From: Euglena gracilis
Lineage: Eukaryota; Euglenida; Euglenophyceae; Euglenales
NCBI GenBank assembly: GCA_039621445.1
Contig: CP154956.1
Span: 4,834,170-4,898,169, forward strand
DNA: 64,000 nt
Direction of reading: 5' to 3'
Position numbers and translations under genes: made by a program. Below are positions 35,343 through 45,128 of the stretch, one piece after another (position 1 is the first letter of the stretch; each line of letters starts with the position of its first letter). The notes below the pieces were generated by a model that saw only the letters and a program-made list of their open reading frames with translations, ran no database searches and was not told where the DNA came from.

Positions 35343-36758
35343 AATGATGGTGATTTGGGGGGACCGGCGCTTGTCAACGGGGGGAAAACCAAAAATAAGG
35401 CACCCCAAATAGAACCCCCTGGATTTCTTTGGCAACAAAACAAAAAAAAAACACCCGAGTCTTACTTTGGATGTTAAACCTGTAACAAATAAATGGGGCC
35501 TCTACAGCCGGTTCAAAATGGAAAAGTGCCCCTCCCCGCCACCAAAGGCAGTGGTCGAATAAAACCCCAATGTTCAAATTTAAGCCCATCCCCTGCTGCT
35601 GAAGGCAACTGTCTGCTGTTAGCACGCTTGAGCTTAAATTAGGGAGCATGGCTTAAAGACTAAAAATCACAATTAAAACAAATTATATCCTGTTATTGCT
35701 ATCATGATGCAAAGGATGCCAGATCGCACTTAACTAGTCAAGAGCTCTTGGTTCATTGGTTTTTTTAAAAAAGACCCAAAAATTGACCTTATGTCATACC
35801 CCATTTTTTTGTGTGCGACATCTGACTACGCCTGAACGTGGTTCCTCCAAAAAGGGGAAAACAGGACATTGGGAGGGATGATGGGGGGAATGATGGGAAA
35901 ATTGGGCTGTTTCCCCTCATTTTTCTTCCCGTCATTTTTGTCCCAAATACAAAGTAATGCATGTGAAGAAACTGCAAAAGTCAAGTATCAGTGTTCTTCA
36001 GAGGTTCAAGGATGGCCTGCATATCCAATGTCACCGCGGCAACAAAAGGGGTCAAGAACTTCCTTCTGATGCAAAGCGGTGGTGAAGTGGCGGAGGATAA
36101 TAATGCCATGGCATTCTCACAGAGTTGTAAAAAATGTTGCAATGCTGCGAGGGCGCCCAAAAACAATTGGTGACACTATTCACAAATAGGAAAATTTCTC
36201 CAATGTTTCTGTTTTAAAAAAATCTCCAAAAAAATGATGTTGACATTTTTGAGCATTTGTAAAAAATACAAACAAAAAACAAATAATGCAGATGCAAAGG
36301 AATAGAAACCTCCCCTGAGGTGAATTTAATTTCTGACATTGAAATTCAGGAGATACAAAAGAATGGAATAAACCCAGGGAAGCCAAATTAATGCACTTTG
36401 TGGTGTCCAATGAAATTATTATTAATTGGATGGAAATCGCAAAAAAAACACATAGGAGATGAGACAAAGAAAAAAAGAGCATGAAATACAACAATGCTGT
36501 GAAAAATTTGAATTTGGACACACAAAAAATCATCCACATGTACCTATCCCCCCGGCTCATTGGGCCATGTTGGCCCCAACAAGTTGGGGGGCTACTCCAG
36601 GGGGGGGGGGGGGCATGTTGATCCCAACGGCCAAGGGGGGCCAACAAGCCGCCAAGTCAAAGTTCCTCAAAAAAGGGGGTCCGGGTGCCGAGTTGGGGGG
36701 GGGGGAGGGGGAATGTTAGCCCAACAGCCGGGGGGCCAATGAGACAGGGGGGGGGGGG
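35343..36758. other. no gene recognised
   Basis: Mixed AT-rich sequence. A 43-codon frame starting at the ATG near 35958 and ending before 36090 has no supporting bias. Poly-C/G patches near 36590-36620 and 36690-36740 look like MITE debris. Confidence 0.35.
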
Positions 36759-36899
36759 AAAACCCCCCCCATTTAAACCGACCCGTCGGTTTAGGACTTT
36801 TGGGTTGGCGGAAATCCTGGAGGGGGTCGGTTTAGACGGGGGGTCGGTTTCAGGGGGAGCACACGGCTGGCCAACGGCGCGACGGAAGCGGGTTGATGT

Positions 36900-37220
36900 T
36901 AGCAAGGCAATTTCAATCGGCAAATGCCCAATTTGGTTGGCCAATGCCTAACTTTGAGTGACAAATGCCTAACTTGGGATGCAAATTCTTATTTTCGGTG
37001 GCAAATGCTGAATTTTGGGTGTCATATCCAATTTTTGGTGGCAAACTGCCTAATTTTGGGTGCACACTTGAAATTCTAGATAGCAAATGCCTAATTTTGT
37101 AATTTTTGGGTTCCAACACCAAATTTTCGGAAGAAAATGCCCAATTTGAGGTGCAAACTCCAAAAATTTTGAAGCAAATGCCAAATTTTGGGTGTAAAAT
37201 CCTAATTTTGGGTCATCAAT
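36900..37220 (+). repeat. degenerate ~25-bp tandem units in MITE A
   Basis: Repeated units of the form GGCAAATGCCTAATTTTGGGT with drift. The same array is present, inverted, in the sister element at about 44640-44950, and a variant (AAATTAGGAATC units) is in the 43301-43970 element. Confidence 0.75.
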
Positions 37221-37224
37221 ACTA

Positions 37225-37633
37225 CCCCCCCCCCCTAGTCGTATGACCGGGTTCCTGCAACCTGTGACCGGGGGGGGTGGTCATAACACCCCCATAACCT
37301 GCAACCTGTGACCGGGGGGTGGTCATAGATGAGGGGGTGGTCGTAGAAGCGTGTGAAAAGTGTCCCAAAATGGCATTTTTTACCCCCCCCAAAATGTCCC
37401 ATTTTTCAAAAATCCGGCGCTTCGCGCCGGCAGGGGGAACCTTATTTTGGGGGGTCCATTTCATGGATTTTTGCACGGACCGGCCAGTGGGGGGACTTAT
37501 TTTGGGGGTTAAATTTTTTTCGCAACCTGCAACCTGTGACCGGGGGGGGGTGGTCATAACACCCCCATGACCTGCAACCTGTGACCGGGGGGTGGTCATA
37601 GATGAGGGGTGGTCGTACGACTAGGGGGGGGGG
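37225..37633. mobile_element. TA-type MITE nested in MITE A, 409 bp
   Basis: Ends CCCCCCCCCCCTAGTCGTAT and, inverted, CCCCCCCCCCTAGTCGTACG. TA lies on both sides (37223-37224, 37634-37635). The sister MITE at 44460 shows the uninterrupted site (CAATACTAATATTCAATG), proving insertion at a single TA. Direct repeats of about 93 bp (37254-37346 and 37526-37617) lie just inside the ends, made of CTGCAACCTGTGACCGGGG and TGGTCATA words. It contains the hairpin CCGGCGC-TTC-GCGCCGG at 37414-37430. Confidence 0.9.
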
Positions 37634-37880
37634 TAATTATTCAATGAGCATGGACGCTCTTTCCGTTGGCGGCTTCCATTATGTTGCGCATGTTTGTTAT
37701 CCAACTTGCCATGGGTCGGTTTATTTCTTTTTTTGGTTGAAATTCTGCAATGGGTCGGTTTGGAAGGGTAGGTCGGTTTAGAAGGGGAGTCGGTTTAAAT
37801 GGGGGGGGTTTATTTTGAAAAGCAAAAATGAGCTGACTTGCTGAAAGCCAACCCCCCCCATGCCATTTGTTCCATGGTGC

Positions 37881-38017
37881 TCATATGGGCGCTGGACCCC
37901 CTGGGTGTTGATGAAGCTGAGCCAAGTTAACAGAGTCGTCGAGATGGTGGACCAAAATTTCCACCAATGGTGTGACGGAGACGTCAAAGCCATAAATGGA
38001 GACGGGGATCTGCACGC
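37881..38017 (-). CDS. terminal exon of a minus-strand gene
   Basis: Minus strand: acceptor CATCTGCTCTCTGCAG|, then after two bases VQIPVSIYGFDVSVTPLVEI, LVHHLDDSVNLAQLHQ and HPGGPAPI followed by TGA (37881-37883). The other frames are closed or poor. The product looks globular and coding, but I do not recognise it. Its upstream exons were not located; the sequence above is interrupted by repeats. A retroelement origin cannot be excluded, since a zinc-knuckle ORF lies 0.8 kb upstream on the same strand. Confidence 0.5.
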
Positions 38018-38841
38018 CTGCAGAGAGCAGATGGGGGGGTCTGCTCTTGTCAAAAGCAAAGCAAATGCAAGCAAACAAGCAGCAGGAAATGAAATACCAT
38101 TAAGACCACTGTATCTACTGGGCCTCCTTTTATTCGCATCTTCTTTGGGCTGGCCGCGTTCTTGGGGTCAACTCAATTTATTCAGAATAAGTGTATAAAC
38201 GGCTGGGGTCAAAGGCGGCTGGAATTCAAACCTTTCTTCCACTCAGCAACTTTTCTAGCCAGCCCTCAGAACACCCCCGGGTCTTTCAAAAAACCCTGAA
38301 GCAGAACCACACAAAGGAAAATGCATAATAATAATGCACAAACCCCGCCAAACCTCAGGGATTCATGGAAATGGGGGTCGCTGAGCTCTAAGAGCAGCTG
38401 AGCACACAGGGGCCACCCCTTTCAGTTGACTGGGACGTGAATGAGGGTGTTGGGGATGGTAAACCCACAAAGAAAAAAAATGTGATTGAAAATCAGAATC
38501 CACAACAATAAATGACCAAAGAAATGGATTTTGGTCCATCCTGAATTCCAAATGGTCATTTTTTGTGGGGAAAAAGACCCCAAAAAAATTACCAAGAAGG
38601 GTAGTGCAGTATTTTGGGTCCTTGAATTTTCAAAAAAAATGGAAACTTTTGAATAAAGTATCCCCCCTCGGCGGGGATTTTGGGTGGGGAAAAAATATCC
38701 TGGGAGTATCAATTTTGTTCAGTTTATCTCCATGATTAGATACCCATGGGGCCTTTGCTGGAGATGCCTTGAAAGACATCTCCCCACAGTCTGATAAAAG
38801 CCCAGTTGGAAACTCCCTTTTTTGAGGAAATGTAACAAAAT

Positions 38842-39027
38842 TTAAATCGGATCTAAATCAGACCCCAACCAGTTTGCCCAACACTGGGCAATTTTATTGC
38901 AGTCATTGGCAAAATGGGAGGACGCATAACAAAAGGCACAAAACACACCTTCATCTCTGGTGTGCATCAAACAGATGAACTGCGCTTCACAGGGATCAAG
39001 GGCTTGGACAGGGGTAACAGCCGGCAA
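38842..39027 (-). CDS. zinc-knuckle ORF, Gag-like fragment
   Basis: A 61-codon minus-strand frame ending in a stop at 38842. It contains CAFCYASSHFANDC, an exact C-x2-C-x4-H-x4-C zinc knuckle, preceded by LDPCEAQFICLMHTRDEG and followed by NKIAQCWANWLGSDLDPI. This CCHC spacing is the signature of retroelement Gag proteins and some cellular RNA-binding proteins. No reverse transcriptase or LTR accompanies it, so it is an isolated exon or retroelement remnant. The true start is unknown. Confidence 0.5.
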   Translation of the reverse strand: MPAVTPVQALDPCEAQFICLMHTRDEGVFCAFCYASSHFANDCNKIAQCWANWLGSDLDPI

Positions 39028-39218
39028 GACATTTGCTTGCTTGGCACCAGTGGTGAGATGGAGTGGTAGTTGGAGGCAATAGTTGCGGAGGTGGGCGCAA
39101 CGCGGCTGAGGTTCTGAAACACAAGGGTGACTGACAGTTTGCCCAGGAAGGAAGGAGCCGTAGCAGCAGCAAAAGAGGCCATGTTCGCAGCAAAAAAAAT
39201 GCTAGGAGAAATGAAATC

Positions 39219-39268
39219 TATTTTACCATCTATTCTATTATATTCTACCATCTATTCTACCATCTATT
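39219..39268 (+). repeat. short CATCTATTCTAC minisatellite
   Basis: Three to four copies of a 12-bp unit (ACCATCTATTCT). Confidence 0.8.
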
Positions 39269-39374
39269 TTTGGTCAAAGGGTGTGCGTGTGTGTGTGTGC
39301 GTGCGCATGTGTGTGTGCAAGCTAAGTTCCAGACATGTTCATTTGTGAGCAGATTTGATGAATAATGAATAATA

Positions 39375-39605
39375 AACCCCCCCAAATAATCTGGTAAGGT
39401 CCTTGCTCCTGGCGGGGGCCAAATAACTTGGCAAGGGGCAAAAAAGATGGATCCAATAACTTGGCACCCCCCCCTAAGGAAAAATTCCTTTACGGCGCTG
39501 AAAAAAAAGGCCCAAATAACCTGGCGGGGGGGGGGGGGGGGGGGGGGGCCCAAAAGTTGGTTCCAATAACCTGGCACCCCACCAGGTTATTGGGGGGGGG
39601 GGGGT
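39375..39605. mobile_element. TA-flanked poly-C/G MITE, 231 bp
   Basis: Left AACCCCCCCAAATAATCTGG; right, inverted, ACCCCCCCCCCCCAATAACC. TA on both sides (39373-39374, 39606-39607). The internal word CCAATAACTTGGCACC or CCAATAACCTGGC is repeated four times. Same family as 14831-15212. Non-coding. Confidence 0.75.
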
Positions 39606-40184
39606 TAATGGGTTTCCCTGAAAACCAGCTGAGACTTAACAAAATTTAACAAATGTGGACAAAATACCCAGCGTGAGGACAAAGCATTCCCACATTGACT
39701 TGCTGGCTTGCTGGCTTGCTGGCCTTCAGGTGCATAGCGGGAGGGAAACTAGGTTATCCAGTTCGTTCAAAAAAGACCACACTCCCCCCCACGATACAGT
39801 ACAGAGTGAAGAGTAAAAATGTACAGAGTAGAGTACAGTACAGAGTAAAAATGCAAATTTTGTCATTTCTGGACAAGGATGGAAACGTCCATCCATATTT
39901 GGAGGTTTTTTTTGGAGGTTTGAATTCTAGGGCTGGGTCTTTTTTTGGGTCATGAACTGGCTCAGTTTGGAAGGGGGGGAGGAGCCAAAATCCCAGGTGG
40001 GTTCTTATGGTGTTGGCCAAAGCCCATGGGGGGGGGGGTCATATTTGGGTGGGCAAGGTACAGATTGATAAAACTGCTTTTGTAAGGGTTGCAAAAGCCC
40101 CAGTCCCAAACAGTCACAAAAGCCCCAATCACTTTTTGACGGCAAAAAAGCGGGATCAGATTATGAAACAATGTCGAAAGCGTA
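39606..40184. other. spacer between two MITEs
   Basis: Contains (CTTGCTGG)3 near 39702 and GTACAGAGT repeats at 39798-39852. No gene recognised. Confidence 0.5.
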
Positions 40185-40606
40185 AACCTCCTCCAAATAT
40201 AAAGCCCCCCCTAAATATAAAGCCCCCCCAAATATAACGCCCCCCATGGGGTTTGGTTTTTGCCACCAAAATATAAAGCCCCCCCCCACGTGGAGCCAGA
40301 CACTGGTGTCATTCGGGAAAAAAATAGAAAAATTTTCGATGGACACGACATTTTTTTCACCAGAGATGCTCTATTTTGGATAAGAATTGCACATTTCTGT
40401 GAAAACACAGGAGGTGGACGAAAAATTTAGCATAAAACTGGTATTGGGCAAAATTGAAGGCCACCGAAGGTCATGGAGGCCACCCGAAAAAGTATGATTC
40501 CCCCCCTCCAAATGCAAAGCCCCCCCCAAAAATATAAAGCCCCCCTGAGGGTCTTGAAATCCCGTCCAAATGAAAAGCCGGGGGGCTTAAGATTGGGGGG
40601 GGGGGT
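40185..40606. mobile_element. TA-flanked MITE with AAATATAAAGCCCCCC ends, 422 bp
   Basis: Left AACCTCCTCCAAATATAAAG; right, inverted, ACCCCCCCCCCCAATCTTAAG then CCCCCC. TA on both sides (40183-40184, 40607-40608). The word AAATATAAAGCCCCCC is repeated three times at the left and once near 40535. Non-coding. Confidence 0.65.
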
Positions 40607-41455
40607 TATTTGAGTCTACGTGTACTGGTGGTGAACACCATGTTCTAGTAAATGTTCAATTCACGCAAATAATAGGGGTAACTTGACATGTGTTCACCAA
40701 TTGAAAATTTGAAATTTTCTGAAAATTTGCAGCAATTTTTTTGCAGATTGACAGATCGGCAGGTGCCTTCGAGAAGTTGAGGAACAAAAAAAATTGGTCC
40801 CCAAAACGGCTTGGAAGCACAAGGGTTTTGTTATTTTGGGCCCTTGAGAAGTTGAGAAACAAAAGGGATTAGCACATGGGAATCAAGGATGAATTAGTGT
40901 GTCCACAAAAATAAGAATTGTCGTTGTCAACTGCAGACATGCCCAAGAACACCCTACGTTCGTCGCCAAAGCCGCGAGGTGTGGGTGGGGCGTGTGAGAT
41001 GTGGGGCCACGGGGTTAGGCTGTGCGGTGGCAAGTACCAGAAAGAATGTGGTTGCTGCAAAAGCCAGCAGGGGGGGGTGGAAGGTTTGAGCACCCCCGCC
41101 CAACATGGCCCCCCGCCCCTCACAGGGGGTCAGATCACTCTCCCGCCTCGAACCCATCCTGTTTTAAACCCATTTTTCTGGTATTTTTTTGGTTTTTGTT
41201 TTATTGTGTAAAAAAAAGTTTTTCCTAAATTTTTCTGATTTTCTTGAAACATTCTCAGTTAGGATGCCCTGAGAAGGTGCACCCACACCATATGGTGCAC
41301 ATAAACCTAGAATGTGTGTTTGGGAACCTTCCAACTGCTGCCTCATCCACTAGGATGTTGCTGAAATAATTAAGGGAGGTGAGACCAAGCCCCCCGAAAC
41401 ATTCTGACGCAAAGAAAAAAACGGCTGCTCCTTCTGAGCAATTGCACAGAAAAGT
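40607..41455. other. mostly unassigned; weak exon at 40937-40978
   Basis: TTGTCAACTGCAG| followed by ACATGCCCAAGAACACC... and GCCGCGAG|GTGTGG could delimit a 42-bp plus-strand exon (MPKNTLRSSPKPR), but it is too short to be sure. The rest shows nothing recognisable. Confidence 0.25.
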
Positions 41456-41511
41456 GGAACTGGGGTTCAAACCCGTTTTCCCACGTGGAAACGGGTTTGA
41501 ACCCCGGTTCC
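41456..41511. repeat. 25-bp-arm hairpin at the recombinase element's left end
   Basis: GGAACTGGGGTTCAAACCCG pairs with CGGGTTTGAACCCCGGTTCC around a short CACGTG centre, with only two mismatches. It abuts the left TIR and probably belongs to the element. Confidence 0.9.
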
Positions 41512-41696
41512 AACCTAAAACCGTTTAACAAAGTCACGGGTTACCCTAAAGTAGACAATTTTTTTAACAAATGCGTACTTCGCTATTTTTGGCATTTTTA
41601 GCGTTCACGGGTGCACTTTGGGCATTCACGGGTACCTCATGGGGTACCCGTGAACGCCCAAAAGTGTTCACAATATCCCCCAATGTACCTGCTGTA

Positions 41697-42880
41697 CTCC
41701 CCACAGTCATGAAGCGTGTTGTTAACCTGATGGAAGCTCAGATGCCCGAACCCCCCACCATTAACGAGTTTGAGGCGGTTTTGCGCACGACCATGTCTTT
41801 AAGAAGAGCAACTGTTGATGCCCTTTTGGGCTCTCTTCCAAACCGTGGTGATCAGGAGTGAAAATTTGCACCCAAGAACCACGCTGCATTGAAGGCTTTT
41901 TTGGAACACATGGACATTTGCAAGCAGCACGGCACAACTTATGCCACTCTGGACGAAATTTTTGTGCGCTGGGCACTGTGGACGGTCGATGCTGCGGAAA
42001 TTTACACCAGTAAGGAAGACGTGGAAACTTGTCTGAAGGCAAAGCATGACAAGGTGGCCAAATTCGCTCCATGCCGGTTGCATCATTTAAGACATATGTG
42101 AACACAGTGGCACGGATCTACAAAGCTTTGTGTCCGACGCATGCCCTCCGTGCCCACCTCGCGGAGGCAATTTCCACGTTTCAATGACCTCATGGCCCCT
42201 CTCATCACAACAATGAAGGCAAAGAAGGCCGCCAGTTTTGTTGGGGAGCCCATTAATAATGTTTTGCAGGCTGGTGAGCTCCTCAAGGTCATTGCCACGG
42301 TGGATGACCGCAACCCATTTTTTTCTCCAGAGGAAACATGTGGTGATGAGGTACACCACGGGATACCGCGGAGAGGTGCTTCGCCGCATGGAGGTCGAAT
42401 GGCTGAAACCAGGCTTTGCGGACAGGCACAAAACTTATTCCGTCGTGGTGGGGACAATGAAAAACCTTCCGGGTGATCTAAATCACATAAACGCCAAATT
42501 GTTCACGTTGCTGATCACCCAGGGAGATGGTCCACGTACCTGTCCCGCTCCCGTCCGCGCCATTGACCAACAAATTACACTCATCACAAAGTGCGGCGCT
42601 CCCCTGCCGAAAGGTTCACCAATTTTTTTGTTCCGGTCCATCCGCAATTTCACGTGCCGCAGCTTCCCCCCAAATACTGTGACAGAGGAATATTTTTGCA
42701 ACTTGGGGAAGTGGGTCTTCCAGATTTTGGGCAGACGTGTCACGTTCAAAGATTTGGACCGCAGGGCCACGATATCCCGGTTGGTGAACGACGGGGAGCT
42801 GTCCATCGCAGAGTGTGCCAAAATTTTTGGAGTCACACCTGCCTGCCACTGTCTCCGTGTATAATCGCTCACGCCTCGGC
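41697..42880 (+). pseudogene. tyrosine-recombinase-like gene, frameshifted
   Basis: Four frame segments read in order: MKRVVNLMEAQMPEPPTINE.. to an in-frame TGA at 41859; HMDICKQHGTTYATLDEIFV.. ; SFKTYVNTVARIYKALC.. in a shifted frame; then VVMRYTTGYRGEVLRRMEVE.., where TTGYRGE fits box I with its catalytic Arg. Near the end LDRRATISRLVNDGELSIAE fits box II. A last shift gives ATVSVYNRS, placing a Tyr where box III expects the nucleophile. The box II His is not evident. This motif order is that of tyrosine recombinases (Crypton/DIRS). At least three disruptions make it inactive as read. No introns are needed, but one could explain a break. Confidence 0.45.
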
Positions 42881-43260
42881 GCCCCACAAAAGGCAGCCAA
42901 GTTTTTGTGTGGTGTGAAGGGTGAGGGCGCTGAGCTTCCTCAGGGGGACTCCGCTGTCCATGAGAACGATGCTTTTGTTCCGCCACCCGTGCGGCTCGCG
43001 AAGGACAAGGGGAAGGCCCACGTGAAGCGCATGCGGTCTCCCAGTCCTCCGCCGCCCGCGGAGCGGACGCGAACCCCAACCCCACCACCAGGACTTCTAA
43101 CACCACCTCCAGAACTTTCACCACCACCAGCTGATCTCTCGACTGGTGTGAGTGTCTGTTGTAACTACCCACACCCATATCTCAAACTCTCAGCTTACGC
43201 ACCGCGATCATGGACGTGGACGAGTGGGACCTTGACTTGTCCAACGTGTTGACCCAACCC
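42881..43260 (+). pseudogene. Pro-rich tail and short acidic ORF of the element
   Basis: Following the recombinase, one frame gives LAKDKGKAHVKRMRSPSPPP and TPTPPPGLLTPPPELSPPP, a basic then Pro-rich stretch. After a frame change comes MDVDEWDLDLSNVLTQPSER, continuing to 43300 where the 43301-43970 MITE interrupts it. Whether these are one protein is not clear. Confidence 0.35.
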
Positions 43261-43300
43261 TCAGAACGGAAACGACTGGAGTTGGAGGTCTGTGTTAAAT

Positions 43301-43970
43301 GGGGGTGTCTGGGACGCGGGGGGGACCAGGCTGTTTTTTTACCAACCCCGGGGGGGGAGGAGGGGTCCGGAGTGCCTGCGAGTGCCTGCCCAGGCACCCC
43401 CTACCCCCCCCCCCCGGGGGGGGGGGGGTCGGATTTCGGCCTGTGCCCGGGCACATTCCTTTGAAAATAGGCCATTTTTGGCTCCCCGGCGCCTTTAGTG
43501 CCGGGGTTGTGCTAGGGCACTTTTGGCCGTGTGCCCCCCCCGGGGGGTCGGATTTGGAGTGCCTTGGAGTGCCCGCCTACTAGGCAGGCACCCCCCCCCC
43601 CGGGGTGGGGTCGGCACCCGACTAAAATACAGCCTGGGGGGACGCGGGGGGGGGGGCGCGGAGGGGGGGGCCGCGGGGGAGACGCCATTTTTGGGATGGT
43701 AAAATTAGGAATTTGCCGCGAGAAAAATTTTAGCCAAATTAGGATTCTACCACAACAAATTAGGACAAACCCACCCCAAGTTAGGAATCACCCACAGCAA
43801 GTCAGGAATCACCCACACCAAATTAAGAATCACCAACCTCAAATTTGCCTGAAATTAGGAATCAGCCTCCTGAATTTGGCTGTCTCGAGAACAAAATTTT
43901 GGTTCCAAAGTGGGACGCGGGGGGACGCGGGGGGGGGGGGACGCAGGGGGGACGCAGGGGAGACACCCCC
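43301..43970. mobile_element. MITE with GGGGGTGTCT ends, AAT flanks
   Basis: Left GGGGGTGTCTGGGACGCGGG; right, inverted, GGGGGTGTCTCCCCTGCGTC. AAT lies on both sides (43298-43300, 43971-43973), a 3-bp TSD like that of PIF/Harbinger elements. It contains an array of AAATTAGGAATC-type units (43705-43870) and a nested hAT MITE (43327-43636). It interrupts the ORF ending ..LEVCVK at 43300. Confidence 0.55.
43327..43636. mobile_element. hAT-type MITE 'F1', 310 bp
   Basis: Left CAGGCTGTTTTTTTACCAAC; right, inverted, CAGGCTGTATTTTAGTCGGG. Flanks GGGGGAC and GGGGGAC, 7 bp in register with a poly-G slip. A short relative with the same two ends is at 53515-53620. Contains a strong hairpin CCCCGGCGC..GTGCCGGGG at 43484-43506. 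Confidence 0.7.
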
Positions 43971-44054
43971 AATGCTTTTGGTCTGCCATTCACCCTCTTA
44001 CCCGCTTCAGATCTTGAACCCCCCCCCGGAAGGGGGTCCTGAAGTTAGGCAAAA

Positions 44055-44324
44055 AGTGTTGTTTGCTCCGTTTGTGGCGAGGTCTATCATTGTCCGTGCA
44101 GATTTGCGTTGTGCTCCGAAGAAAGCATGGGTTTGTGCGGGTTGCCGTTGTGTGTACACTGTTGTGTTTCTGCCCATGCCGAAACAGGCATCAGCGCGAC
44201 AGTACGCTGTCCGCACGTTTGGTGTCCATGGTATTGCTCTCCCCTCCCCATGCTCTGTTTTATCCTCCCACATTTCAAACATTCAGATGCCCTGCTCCTG
44301 GAAAGCAAGGAATGGCGCCTGGTT
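44055..44324 (+). pseudogene. Cys/His-rich (zinc-finger-like) segment of the element
   Basis: One plus-strand frame reads VVCSVCGEVYHCPCRFALC, then GLCGLPLCVHCCVSAHAETG, then CPHVWCPWYC. The dense C-x2-C, H-C-x-C and C-x2-CC-x3-H spacings look like one or two zinc-binding folds. No ATG begins it in frame nearby, and it follows an interrupted ORF, so it is probably the C-terminal part of the element's protein or a second protein. Family not recognised. Confidence 0.4.
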
Positions 44325-44459
44325 CCCCCCCAAAAAAGTGTTCACAGTTTCCCGCAGGAAAACGTGAACGTTGCACGATTCCCCACGGGGAACCGTTTAA
44401 CGTTCACGGGTACCTCATGGGGTACCTGTGAACGTTACACGATTTTCTCACTTAGGGTA

Positions 44460-45095
44460 AACCCCCCCATTTAAACCGACTCCCCTTCTAAACCGACCTA
44501 CCCTTCCAAACCGACCCATTGCAGAATTTCAACCAAAAAAAGAAATAAACCAACCCATGGGAAGTTGGATGACAAACATGCACAACATAATGGAAGCCGC
44601 CAACGGAAAGAGCGTCCATGCTCATTGAATATTAGTATTGATGACCCAAAATTGGGATTTACACCCAAAATTAGGCATTTGCTTCCAAATTTTGGAGTTT
44701 GCGCCTCAAATTGGGCATTTTCCTCCGAAAATTTGGTGTTGGAACCCAAAAATTACAAAATTAGGCATTCGCTATCTAAAATTTGAAGTTTATACCCAAA
44801 ATTAGGCAGTTTGCCACCAAAAATTGGATATTACACCCAAAATTCAGCATTTGCCACCGAAAATTAAGAATTTGCATTCCAAATTAGGCATTTGTCACTC
44901 AAAGTTAGGAATTGGCCAACCAAATTGGGCATTTGCCAATTGAATTTGCCTTGCTAACATCAACCCGCTTCCGTCACGTCGTTGGCCAGCCGTGTGCTCC
45001 CCTGAAACCGACCCCCGGTCTAAACCGACCCCCTCCAGGATTTCCGCCAACCCAAAAGTCCTAAACCGACGGGTCGGTTTAAATGGGGGGGGGTT
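44460..45095. mobile_element. TA-type MITE 'B', 636 bp, empty site proven
   Basis: Ends AACCCCCCCATTTAAACCGA and, inverted, AACCCCCCCCCATTTAAACC. TA on both sides (44458-44459, 45096-45097). Removing it with one TA gives TTAGGGTAACCCGTG, which matches the host element's intact left TIR (inverted TTTAGGGTAACCCGTG). It is the inverted sister of 36761-37810. Non-coding, with CGGTTTA words and the CAAATGCCTAATTTT unit array. Confidence 0.92.
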
Positions 45096-45128
45096 TAACC
45101 CGTGGCTGTTAAACGGTTTTAAAGGAAC

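Larger units (their letters stand above)
36761..37810. mobile_element. TA-type MITE 'A', split by a nested MITE
   Basis: Ends AACCCCCCCCATTTAAACCG (left) and its inverted match (right). It is the inverted sister of the 44460-45095 element: both contain GTCGGTTTA words, an array of about a dozen degenerate CAAATGCCTAATTTTGGG units, and the segment AATGAGCATGGACGCTCTTT. TA follows on the right (37811-37812); the left flank is AA, a worn TA. Removing the nested 37225-37633 element leaves about 640 bp, the sister's length. Non-coding. Confidence 0.85.
41507..45128 (+). mobile_element. 3.6-kb element with tyrosine-recombinase-like gene
   Basis: The left terminus contains TAAAACCGTTTAACA and CACGGGTTACCCTAA (41515-41550). 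The right terminus holds the same blocks inverted (GGGTAA, ACCCGTG, TGTTAAACGGTTTTA), split by the MITE at 44460-45095. A palindrome TTCACGGGTACC/GGTACCYGTGAA occurs near both ends (41625-41654, 44403-44434). Inside are a broken recombinase gene, a Pro-rich tail and a Cys/His-rich segment. A Crypton- or YR-type transposon is the best guess. TIRs this long are unusual for Cryptons, so the class is open. Confidence 0.6.
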
